Shown here piece after piece: positions 1 to 4,909 of a stretch of 9,372 bases of DNA. Positions within the stretch are counted from its first letter, which is position 1; every line of letters begins with the position of its first letter. A model generated the notes under the pieces. The model saw only the letters and a list, made by a program, of their open reading frames with translations, was not told the DNA's origin and searched no databases. The position numbers and the translations under genes are program-made. Source of the stretch: Clostridia bacterium (GTDB lineage: Bacteria; Bacillota; Clostridia; CAKSNL01; HGM11501); contig JAUNRD010000031.1 of NCBI GenBank assembly GCA_030535815.1, forward strand, positions 1-9,372, given 5' to 3'.

Positions 1-9
1 TTACGAGCA

Positions 10-26
10 GTTCTGATGGTCAGAAC
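10..26. repeat. Perfect 7-bp hairpin at the window edge
   Basis: GTTCTGA (10-16) pairs perfectly with TCAGAAC (20-26) across a TGG loop. No T-tract follows on either strand, so it is not a standard terminator. On the minus strand it lies just after the truncated tRNA-Ser-like sequence, where a tRNA would have its variable arm, but no T-arm sequence follows inside the window. Its role is unknown. Confidence 0.6.
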
Positions 27-44
27 GGCACAATATTTCGAATG

Positions 45-85
45 ATTTCGAGTGCGCCCCGTTATGACCACTTCGATACGTCTCC
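45..85 (-). pseudogene. 5' half of a tRNA-Ser(CGA), broken after the anticodon loop
   Basis: Read on the minus strand from 85 down, the sequence has a serine-type acceptor 5' strand (GGAGACG), TA at positions 8-9, and a D-arm (TCG...CGG) with the AAGTGGTCATAA loop seen in clostridial tRNA-Ser. The anticodon loop is CTCGAAA, with anticodon CGA at plus 48-50. The anticodon stem then fails: GCGCA would have to pair with TCATT. No T-arm (GGTTCGAATC type) or acceptor 3' strand is visible before base 1. I read it as a truncated or recombined tRNA-Ser gene or att-like fragment, not a working tRNA. The identification is by motif and memory of tRNA-Ser sequences. The missing half could lie beyond the window if an element split the gene. 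Confidence 0.55.
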
Positions 86-150
86 GTTTATGTTAAGCTA
101 TGATAAGCTGTAGCTTTTTAATTAAATTTTCATTCGGGGCGGCGCCCCGT
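68..150 (-). repeat. Duplicated leader plus tRNA-Ser start, copy 1
   Basis: Bases 68-130 match 263-324 with only one substitution and one single-base indel, at an offset of 195 bp. Similarity resumes in a GC-rich hairpin (CGGGGC-GGC-GCCCCG, 135-149). On the minus strand the order is hairpin, AT-rich leader, then the first 18 bases of the tRNA-Ser-like sequence. In this copy the tRNA-like sequence continues to plus 45. Confidence 0.85.
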
Positions 151-154
151 TATG

Positions 155-262
155 TCCTTTTGCGGTGCCCGGAAAAATTTCACACTTTTGTGTTTATTTT
201 TCCGACCGCGGCAACTCCTTATTGCTCGCTTAATCTGCCACAGGCAGCGCTCGCAAACGTCC
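155..262. other. Structured 108-bp spacer between the tRNA-like repeats
   Basis: This segment separates tRNA-like bases 1-18 of copy 2 (263-280) from a second occurrence of tRNA-like bases 20-32 (CATAACGGGGCGC on minus, plus 142-154), as if inserted into a D-loop. It folds well. GCGGT (162-166) pairs with ACCGC (205-209), GGAAAAAT (171-178) with ATTTTTCC (196-203), and CACA (181-184) with TGTG (189-192), making one long imperfect hairpin. A second hairpin is CTGCC-ACA-GGCAG (235-247). It may be a dispersed intergenic repeat or a structured RNA. I see no coding potential. Confidence 0.5.
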
Positions 263-346
263 CCACTTCGATACGTCTCCGTTTATGTTAAGCTATGATA
301 AGCTGTAACTTTTTATTAAATTTTCTGTACAGGGCGGCGCCCCGTA
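263..346 (-). repeat. Duplicated leader plus tRNA-Ser start, copy 2
   Basis: This is the second copy of the 68-150 repeat. On the minus strand, 280 down to 263 reads GGAGACGTATCGAAGTGG, identical to the first 18 bases of the tRNA-Ser-like fragment, and then diverges. The upstream GC hairpin here is TACAGGGC-GGC-GCCCCGTA (328-346). Its single A/C mismatch on the plus strand becomes a G-U wobble in a minus-strand RNA, so the fold suits minus-strand transcription slightly better. Confidence 0.8.
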
Positions 347-403
347 AGACCTTTAGTTATATTACCACAAAATTATCTTTGTGTCAATAAAAATCTCTTT
401 TAC

Positions 404-432
404 TTGTATTTTTTTGATTTATATAGTATAAT
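404..432 (+). promoter_or_regulatory. Candidate sigma-A promoter for the hairpin-rich leader
   Basis: TATAAT at 427-432 is a perfect -10 box. A weak -35, TTGTAT (404-409), sits exactly 17 bases upstream. The expected start, near 439, would fall in the first hairpin of the 433-733 train. Transcription from here would give the gene at 764 an untranslated leader of about 325 bases. The -35 matches the consensus at only three of six positions. Confidence 0.45.
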
Positions 433-453
433 GATTTCATCGAAGATGAAGTC
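433..453 (+). repeat. 9-bp hairpin at the start of the hairpin train
   Basis: GATTTCATC (433-441) pairs with GATGAAGTC (445-453) around a GAA loop, with one G-T wobble. Its first part belongs to a 17-base sequence (431-447) repeated exactly at 705-721. Confidence 0.7.
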
Positions 454-454
454 A

Positions 455-554
455 ATGAATTGCCTTGCGGCAAAAATTGAAATCTCTGATTTCGTGAATT
501 GGATCTGCGGCTCATTAATTGCACTAAAGTGCATTAAAAGGCAAGTCAATTCAT
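455..554. repeat. Nested inverted repeat enclosing three small hairpins
   Basis: ATGAATTGCCTTGC (455-468) is the reverse complement of 541-554 with one mismatch in 14. Inside or overlapping it are three short hairpins: TTGCC-TTGC-GGCAA (460-473), GAAATC-TCT-GATTTC (479-493) and TGCAC-TAAA-GTGCA (520-533). None is followed by a T-tract. The layout looks like a mosaic of small palindromic units, not a terminator or a coding remnant. Confidence 0.6.
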
Positions 555-555
555 A

Positions 556-665
556 GCCCTCCTTGTGTAAAGGAGGGTGGCACGCAAAGCGTGACGGGAG
601 GATTGTAAAAAATGAAACAACCCCTCAGTCAGCTTCGCTGACAGCTCCCCTTACACAGTGGAGCC
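556..665. mobile_element. MITE-like element of about 110 bp with imperfect terminal inverted repeats
   Basis: The left end carries two hairpins: CCCTCC/GGGAGG-type pairing (557-562 with 572-577) and CACGC-AAA-GCGTG (581-593). The right end mirrors this with GTCAGC-TTC-GCTGAC (628-642) and GCTCC/GGAGC (644-648 with 660-664). The inner ends (GATTGT at 601-606 and ACAACC at 617-622) and the TGTGTAA/TTACACA motifs are also inverted with respect to each other, so the whole is a roughly 50-bp imperfect terminal inverted repeat around a 10-base centre. I recall very similar short elements scattered between genes of gut Firmicutes. No transposase is present and no clear target-site duplication is visible. 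Confidence 0.6.
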
Positions 666-694
666 TTTGATTAACGGCATTTAAATCGTTCGCT

Positions 695-733
695 GATTAT
701 ATCTATGATTTCATCGAAGATATAATCATAGAT
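695..733 (+). promoter_or_regulatory. Two mutually exclusive hairpins upstream of the 76-aa gene
   Basis: GATTATATCT (695-704) pairs perfectly with 718-727, while ATCTATGATT (701-710) pairs perfectly with 724-733. The arms overlap, so only one 10-bp stem can form at a time. Both arms are phases of a 12-base motif, ATCTATGATTAT. The structure ends 16 bases before the ribosome binding site. It could be a switchable leader or simply a by-product of repeat expansion. Confidence 0.45.
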
Positions 734-763
734 ACACATATAAGATAAGAGAGGAGCTCTATT

Positions 764-994
764 ATGAAAAAGAGGGTTATTATAAGTCTGGTTATACTGA
801 TGATTTTATCCCTTTGTCTGATTCCTGAAAAGGAATTTTATACTGATGGCGGTACGGTTAAGTGGAAATCAATTATATACAGCGTTATAAAATATAATGC
901 CATTATTGAAGAAAACGAATATATGGTTGGATATGAAGTGGAAGTTTTTGGAATTACGATATATGATAATACCCATATTATAAAAACGAAATAA
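764..994 (+). CDS. Small membrane-anchored or secreted protein, 76 aa, function unknown
   Basis: The ATG at 764 follows GAGAGGAG (749-756) at a 7-base spacing, so the start is well supported. The N-terminus has a positive MKKR cluster and a hydrophobic stretch (residues 5-20), which could be a signal peptide or a single membrane anchor. The rest (about 22-76) holds the phrases TDGGTVKWKSIIYSV, GYEVEVFGI and IYDNTHI. They resemble a family of small uncharacterised clostridial proteins with a conserved DGGT...Y.a..Y.v core and a G.EV...G...YDN end. No catalytic motif is visible. It sits 29 bases before the isomerase-like gene and may share its transcript. Real as a gene: fairly sure. Function: unknown. 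Confidence 0.75.
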   Translation: MKKRVIISLVILMILSLCLIPEKEFYTDGGTVKWKSIIYSVIKYNAIIEENEYMVGYEVEVFGITIYDNTHIIKTK

Positions 995-1023
995 TATCAG
1001 ACATTTATGATAGAGGTGATAAT

Positions 1024-1869
1024 ATGAAAAGTACACTTTGGAATGTCGGTGCGTCAAGCTGTATACTTACGCCTGAGGAGCATAGCGTAGAGGGCTTTTC
1101 TTCATATAAAGAGGCGGGAATAAAGTTTGCCGAGTTTTCCTGCTGTCATAATCTATCACAGATTGATTTTTACAATAATCCGGAAAGAATCTTGAAAGCA
1201 GCAGAGGCAAACGGAGTAAAATTCACATCCTTTCATCTGCCATTTTCAAAAACCATCAGCTTTTCCGCCCCCGATAAAGATGTAAGAGAAAAGGCGGTAT
1301 TAAAGCTTAAAGAAACGGTGGATGCGGCATCTTCAATCGGAATAAATCTTATGGTTATGCACCCGTCCTGCTCAAATTACGAGTTTTATCCCGAAAGAGA
1401 ACCGCTTGTCGCACAATGCCTTTCGCACATCGGAGAGGTGTATGAATACTGTGACAAAAAGAATATAACCCTTGCCGTTGAGAATATGACAGGGAAGGGG
1501 CTTCTGGGAACGCCTTTTGAAATGATAAGGTGCCTTAAAGAATTTCCTGATATAAAAATCTGCTTTGATGTAAATCATTGCTTTCACCTTACCCCGGAGG
1601 AATACCTTGATGAGCTTATAAAAGCAGGCTTTAAGGGAAGAATAGCAACGATTCACGCCTCGGACTATTTTTTGAAAGAGGAAAAGCATCTTATGCCCGG
1701 AGAGGGAACTGCCGATTTTGCTGCGGTTACAAAAAAGCTTCAGGAAATGGATTATAAAGGCGTGTTTATGTATGAGGTATCGGGGAATAAAGAAACAGGT
1801 GTAAGATATACCCCGAAAGCCGTAAAAGAAAATTTTGATACAGTTATTAAATCAGCCCTTTTTAATTGA
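1024..1869 (+). CDS. Sugar phosphate isomerase/epimerase-like TIM barrel (AP endonuclease 2 superfamily), 281 aa
   Basis: This is a cytoplasmic metal-dependent TIM-barrel enzyme of the xylose-isomerase-like / AP-endonuclease-2 fold. Candidate metal or active-site residues occur at the strand ends in the expected order: H71 (FHLP), H113 (MHPS), E153 (AVENM), D182 and H185 (FDVNH), H211 (HASD), the PGEG loop at 225-228, and E251 (YEVSG). The length is normal for a single-domain member. Family members include sugar and inositol isomerases or epimerases and, less often, endonuclease IV. The FHLP and MHPS segments point to the sugar-acting branch, but the substrate cannot be read from sequence. 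The start follows GAGGTGA (1013-1019), a good match to the anti-Shine-Dalgarno sequence. The stop codon overlaps the -35 box of the next operon, so the genes downstream are probably transcribed independently. Confidence 0.85.
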   Translation: MKSTLWNVGASSCILTPEEHSVEGFSSYKEAGIKFAEFSCCHNLSQIDFYNNPERILKAAEANGVKFTSFHLPFSKTISFSAPDKDVREKAVLKLKETVDAASSIGINLMVMHPSCSNYEFYPEREPLVAQCLSHIGEVYEYCDKKNITLAVENMTGKGLLGTPFEMIRCLKEFPDIKICFDVNHCFHLTPEEYLDELIKAGFKGRIATIHASDYFLKEEKHLMPGEGTADFAAVTKKLQEMDYKGVFMYEVSGNKETGVRYTPKAVKENFDTVIKSALFN

Positions 1870-1880
1870 CAAAAGGGCTG
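1853..1880. promoter_or_regulatory. Perfect 10-bp inverted repeat over the -35 region
   Basis: CAGCCCTTTT (1853-1862) is the exact reverse complement of AAAAGGGCTG (1871-1880), with an 8-base loop. It spans the stop codon of the isomerase-like gene and contains TTGACA (1866-1871), mostly in the loop. No T-tract follows, so termination would be inefficient. It may be a degenerate terminator, a repressor operator, or both. Confidence 0.5.
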
Positions 1881-1894
1881 AAAAGTTGTATATT
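1866..1894 (+). promoter_or_regulatory. Strong sigma-A promoter of the chromate-transporter/t6A operon
   Basis: A consensus -35, TTGACA (1866-1871), lies 17 bases from TATATT (1889-1894). Transcription would start near 1901, about 27 bases before the first ATG, leaving room only for the ribosome binding site GAGGAGA (1914-1920). Confidence 0.75.
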
Positions 1895-1927
1895 ATAAGT
1901 TGATTTAAATAACGAGGAGACAATACT

Positions 1928-2482
1928 ATGAAAAAACTTTTGAATCTCTTCTGGGTGTTTTTCAAAATCGGTGCATTTACCTTTGGCGGCGGCTATGCAA
2001 TGATACCTATTATCCAGAAAGAAGTTGTTGAAAACAAAAAATGGGTAACAGATGACGATATATTAAATGTCATAGCAATTGCGGAATCTACACCGGGACC
2101 CATAGCAATAAATTCAGCCACATTTATTGGTTACAAGGTGGCAGGCGTCCTTGGTGCGGCGTGTGCAACCTTGGGTGTTGTTATTCCGTCCTTTGTAATA
2201 ATTACTATTATTGCATTTTTCTTAAATAAATTCAGCGAATACGAGGCTGTTCAGTACGCCTTTTACGGGATAAGAGCGGGTGTTTTGGCACTTGTAATAA
2301 AGGCTCTTATCACAATGTATAAGAAAATGCCGAAAACAGCCATTGCCTACGGAATTGCCGTTTTTGCATTTGTTGCATCGCTTGTATTTGACATAATAAA
2401 TATAAGCATCATATATGTAATTTTGGCCTGCGCCGTAATCGGGCTTGTTTCTTCCTTGTTCAAGATAAAGGAGGTAGAATAA
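1928..2482 (+). CDS. Chromate (CHR family) transporter, first half-size subunit, 184 aa
   Basis: This is an integral membrane protein of the CHR superfamily (Pfam Chromate_transp), short-chain type. The family signatures are clear: FKIGAFTFGGGYAMIP near residues 12-27 and ESTPGPIAINSATFIGYK near 53-70, followed by hydrophobic helices to the C-terminus. Full-length ChrA proteins carry two such domains in about 400 aa. Here each half is a separate gene, and this one is followed one base later by its partner, as in the B. subtilis ywrA/ywrB pair. The two halves probably work as a heterodimer of opposite topology. Known members export chromate, but many homologues have no proven substrate, so chromate resistance is an inference. 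The start follows GAGGAGA at a 7-base spacing. Confidence 0.9.
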   Translation: MKKLLNLFWVFFKIGAFTFGGGYAMIPIIQKEVVENKKWVTDDDILNVIAIAESTPGPIAINSATFIGYKVAGVLGAACATLGVVIPSFVIITIIAFFLNKFSEYEAVQYAFYGIRAGVLALVIKALITMYKKMPKTAIAYGIAVFAFVASLVFDIINISIIYVILACAVIGLVSSLFKIKEVE

Positions 2483-2483
2483 G

Positions 2484-3065
2484 ATGCAGTTTTTCGAGCT
2501 TTTTTACACCTTCTTTTATATAGGAATCGTAACCTTCGGAGGCGGTTATGCAATGCTTCCGCTTATCCAGAGCACCGTTCTTGAAAAAGGCTGGATGCCC
2601 CACGAACAGCTTGTTGACTTTGTGGCAATTTCAGAATCTACACCCGGCCCCTTCGCAATAAATATTGCAACCTATATCGGGGCAGAAAGGTGTGGTGTTT
2701 TAGGCTCTGTATGCGCAACACTTGGTGTTGTAATGCCGTCTTTTATAATAATATTGCTTGTTGCAAGAGTTTACGAAAAGTTTAACTCCAACAGAATTGT
2801 AAAGGGCGTTATGATAGGTCTTAAGCCTGCAGTAATAGGATTAATCGCATCGGCTGTTTTAACAATAGGAAAAACTGTTTTAATCCCCGATGTTACAACC
2901 TTTATGGGCGTATTTTCAAAGGATATATTAAGCCTTGAGCTTTTGTGTTCACTCATAATTTTCGCTCTCGGACTTTTCCTTATCCTTAAAAAGAAGGCAC
3001 ACCCTATTTTGGTTATTGTAATTTCTGCGTTACTTGGAATTTTAGCCGGATACTTTATACTGTAA
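2484..3065 (+). CDS. Chromate (CHR family) transporter, second half-size subunit, 193 aa
   Basis: This is a paralogue of the preceding gene with the same signatures in the same order: FFYIGIVTFGGGYAMLP (about residues 10-26), ESTPGPFAINIATYIGAE (about 51-68) and a shared CATLGVVMPSF segment. Hydrophobic helices continue to the C-terminus, which ends in ILAGYFIL. The start is one base after the previous stop, and its ribosome binding site AAGGAGGT (2468-2475) lies within the last codons of that gene, so translation is probably coupled. The pair most likely arose by tandem duplication and forms one transporter. The substrate may be chromate or another oxyanion and is not shown by sequence. It is only 11 bases from tsaC. 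Confidence 0.9.
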   Translation: MQFFELFYTFFYIGIVTFGGGYAMLPLIQSTVLEKGWMPHEQLVDFVAISESTPGPFAINIATYIGAERCGVLGSVCATLGVVMPSFIIILLVARVYEKFNSNRIVKGVMIGLKPAVIGLIASAVLTIGKTVLIPDVTTFMGVFSKDILSLELLCSLIIFALGLFLILKKKAHPILVIVISALLGILAGYFIL

Positions 3066-3076
3066 GGAACTTTTTT

Positions 3077-4072
3077 ATGATAACTAAGTATTTTGATGTA
3101 AACCCACTGGAAATTGAATACGGGAAGACAGACGAAGCGGCAAAAATTTTGCTGTCTGGTGGTCTTGTTGCCTTTCCGACGGAAACGGTATACGGCCTTG
3201 GAGCAGACTGCGAAAATGAAGATGCCGTAAGAAACATATTTAAGGCAAAGGGTCGTCCTATGGACAATCCTTTGATCGTACACGTTTCTGATGTGGCAAT
3301 GTGCGAGAAATATGTTTCGCATATTCCGGAAACAGCGGAACTTTTAATGAATAAGTTCTGGGGAGGCCCCCTCACCATCGTTATGAAAAGAAGCAGATTT
3401 GCCATAGATGAGGTTACTGCAGGGGGAGATACCGTTGCAATACGCCTTCCTTCGCATCCTGTGGCACACGCTCTTATCAAGGCGGCGGGAAAGGGAATTG
3501 CGGCACCCAGCGCAAATCTTTCGGGTAAGCCAAGCCCCACAACAGCAGAGCACGTGAAAGAGGATTTTGACGGAAAAATTCCCTGCATAATCGCAGGCGG
3601 AAAGGCAGAGCACGGGCTTGAATCAACTGTTATAGATTTAAGCGGAGAAAGGCCAATGGTGCTTCGTCCCGGCGTAATAAGCCTTGATATGATTAAGGAG
3701 ATCCTTCCCGATGCCGTATACGGCGGAGGCGGGGAAGGAATTCCAAAAAGCCCCGGCATGAAATATAAGCACTATGCTCCCGATGCCAAGGTTATAGTTG
3801 TAAAAGGCGATATGAAAAAGGAAGCAGAAAACTGTTCCGGCAAGGTACTTTTTATGGACTATGAAGATATGCGAAGCGAATACGAAGAAGAAAGCTTTCT
3901 TTCTGTAGGTCAGGACGATACATCCTATGCGGCATCGCTTTTCTGGCTTTTAAGACTTGCGGATGAAAAGAAGGCAAAATTCGTTTTAGCAAAAGACCCG
4001 AGAGGGAAGATGCCTGTTTCCGATGCTCTTTGCAACAGACTTTATAAGTCTGCGGGAGGCGATATAGTATGA
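3077..4072 (+). CDS. tsaC: Threonylcarbamoyl-AMP synthase, long Sua5/YwlC type, 331 aa
   Basis: The enzyme makes threonylcarbamoyl-AMP from threonine, bicarbonate and ATP, the first step of N6-threonylcarbamoyladenosine (t6A) at A37 of ANN-decoding tRNAs. It is cytoplasmic. The YrdC/TsaC domain spans about residues 15-200, with PTETVYGLG (34-42), the KxR signature (K58, R60), PSANLSG (144-150) and LRPG (196-199). The linker motif SPGMKYKHYAP (225-235) is typical of Sua5 and joins a C-terminal Sua5 domain (about 236-331), which short TsaC proteins lack. The length fits YwlC/Sua5. The start follows AAGGAA (3064-3069). The gene overlaps ywlE by four bases (ATGA). In B. subtilis ywlC and ywlE are also close neighbours. 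Confidence 0.95.
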   Translation: MITKYFDVNPLEIEYGKTDEAAKILLSGGLVAFPTETVYGLGADCENEDAVRNIFKAKGRPMDNPLIVHVSDVAMCEKYVSHIPETAELLMNKFWGGPLTIVMKRSRFAIDEVTAGGDTVAIRLPSHPVAHALIKAAGKGIAAPSANLSGKPSPTTAEHVKEDFDGKIPCIIAGGKAEHGLESTVIDLSGERPMVLRPGVISLDMIKEILPDAVYGGGGEGIPKSPGMKYKHYAPDAKVIVVKGDMKKEAENCSGKVLFMDYEDMRSEYEEESFLSVGQDDTSYAASLFWLLRLADEKKAKFVLAKDPRGKMPVSDALCNRLYKSAGGDIV

Positions 4073-4488
4073 TTTTATTTATATGTACGGGAAACACCTG
4101 CAGAAGCCCTATGGCGGAAGCTCTTTATAAGAACATTACAGGAAAAGATGCCATATCTGCCGGCTTAAGTGCTGTTAACGGAAGCAGAGCAAGCGAGCAT
4201 TCAATTGAGGCTATGGCAAAGCGCGGCATTGATATAACTAATCACATATCAAGGCAGGTGGATTTTTCTATGCTCGAAGAAGCTTCTTCGGTTCTTACAA
4301 TGACCGAAGGACATAAGGCGATGCTTTTATATGCCGCTCCCGAATTTTCTGAAAAAGTTTTCACAATTTACGAGTGGGCAGGAAAAAAAGGCGATGTGGC
4401 TGATCCTTATGGCGGAAGCTTGGAGGTTTACGAAGAATGTGCAAAGGAACTGGAGGAACTTATCCGTGAGGGTGAAAAGCTACACTAA
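4069..4488 (+). CDS. ywlE: Low-molecular-weight phosphatase, YwlE-type protein-arginine phosphatase, 139 aa
   Basis: The LMW-PTP fold signature is at the N-terminus: C6-TGNTC-R12-S, with nucleophile C6 and phosphate-binding R12. The general acid is D112 in DPYGG (112-116). T10 of the loop occupies the position of the threonine that gives B. subtilis YwlE its preference for phospho-arginine, and the overall text (ICTGNTCRSPMAEALY, VFTIYEW, DVADPYGGS) resembles YwlE closely. YwlE reverses McsB arginine phosphorylation in stress and protein-quality control. No mcsB is in the window, so a tyrosine phosphatase role cannot be excluded. The start overlaps the tsaC stop by four bases and has GGAGG at 4055-4059. 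The C-terminus overlaps the rimI start by 23 bases. Confidence 0.85.
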   Translation: MILFICTGNTCRSPMAEALYKNITGKDAISAGLSAVNGSRASEHSIEAMAKRGIDITNHISRQVDFSMLEEASSVLTMTEGHKAMLLYAAPEFSEKVFTIYEWAGKKGDVADPYGGSLEVYEECAKELEELIREGEKLH

Positions 4489-4897
4489 GAATTATTTTGA
4501 TGCCCTTTATGAAATCGAAAAGGAAGCCTTTCCCGATTTCTGGAGTGAAAAAGGGATGAAAGAAGAACTGTCCCTTTCTCAGGCACATTATTACATAGCA
4601 GAAGAGGACGGCGAAATTCTCGGCTTTGCAGGATACTGGCTCATAATTGATGAGGCTGAGATAATGAAGGTGGCGGTTAAGAAGGAGCATCGTGGCAAGG
4701 GAATAGGCGACGCACTTCTTAAGGCAATGATTGAGGAATCAGTTTCCCTTGGCGCAAAGAAAATCCTTCTTGAAGTGAGGGAAGGGAACACCCCTGCCCG
4801 TAAGCTTTATGAAAAGCACGGATTCATATCATATGCAACAAGAGAAAGGTATTACGAAGGCAAGGAAAACGCAGTTTTATATAAAAAGAATTTGTAA
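4466..4897 (+). CDS. rimI: GNAT N-acetyltransferase, RimI type (ribosomal-protein-S18-alanine N-acetyltransferase), 143 aa
   Basis: A single GNAT domain fills the protein. The acetyl-CoA pyrophosphate loop is HRGKGIG (75-81). The RimI-like block LEVREGN (102-108) and the following ARKLYEKHGF give E103 and Y115, the same numbers as the acid and base reported for Salmonella RimI. The GTG at 4466 is chosen as the start because GGAGG (4452-4456) lies nine bases upstream and the product has normal RimI length. The longer frame from ATG 4331 would add 45 residues that merely read ywlE out of frame. RimI acetylates the N-terminus of ribosomal protein S18 and perhaps other proteins. Linkage to tsaD is common in bacteria. 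There is a small doubt whether GTG 4466 or GTG 4472 is used. Confidence 0.85.
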   Translation: MRVKSYTKNYFDALYEIEKEAFPDFWSEKGMKEELSLSQAHYYIAEEDGEILGFAGYWLIIDEAEIMKVAVKKEHRGKGIGDALLKAMIEESVSLGAKKILLEVREGNTPARKLYEKHGFISYATRERYYEGKENAVLYKKNL

Positions 4898-4909
4898 AGG
4901 AAAATTTTT

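Larger units (their letters stand above)
1..763. other. Gene-free region rich in repeats and hairpins
   Basis: No open frame here looks like a protein gene. The only sizeable one (100-291, plus) begins inside one copy of a duplicated sequence and ends inside the other, and it crosses a structured spacer. The region has three parts. Bases 1-346 carry tRNA-Ser-like fragments and their duplicated leader, best read on the minus strand. Bases 347-432 are AT-rich and hold a candidate promoter. Bases 433-733 are a train of short hairpins that includes a MITE-like element. The last 30 bases hold the ribosome binding site of the 76-aa gene at 764. Confidence 0.75.

Noticed and set aside
3..113. Plus-strand frame open from the window edge to TAG 111-113, with a peptide tail (HFDTSPFMLSYDKL) repeated at 264-308
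   Set aside because: The repeated peptide is only the translation of the duplicated tRNA-like and leader DNA, which reads as tRNA-Ser on the other strand.
100..291. 63-aa plus-strand open frame in the repeat region
   Set aside because: It starts in repeat copy 1, ends in repeat copy 2, crosses a structured spacer and has no ribosome binding site. Its composition looks non-coding.
68..345. CRISPR-like repeats
   Set aside because: There are only two copies, the repeat is over 60 bp with indels, there is one long spacer, and no cas genes are present.
433..665. Known riboswitch or T-box leader
   Set aside because: I could not recognise any conserved riboswitch core or T-box sequence (such as the TGGN antiterminator bulge). 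The hairpins look like independent palindromic units.
721..726. TATAAT as a promoter -10 for the 76-aa gene
   Set aside because: No -35-like sequence lies 16-18 bases upstream, and the hexamer is part of the right arm of a hairpin.
1853..1880. Rho-independent terminator of the isomerase-like gene
   Set aside because: The stem is perfect but is followed by AAAAGTTG, with no T-tract on either side in the right orientation. It is listed as a regulatory inverted repeat instead.
3055..3759. 234-aa minus-strand open frame opposite tsaC
   Set aside because: It is a shadow of tsaC, which has complete family motifs. The antisense frame is low in lysine and acidic residues, rich in S, P and A, and has no recognisable domain.
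4331..4465. 45-residue N-terminal extension of rimI from ATG 4331
   Set aside because: It reads ywlE in another frame. The GTG at 4466 has a properly spaced GGAGG and gives normal RimI length.
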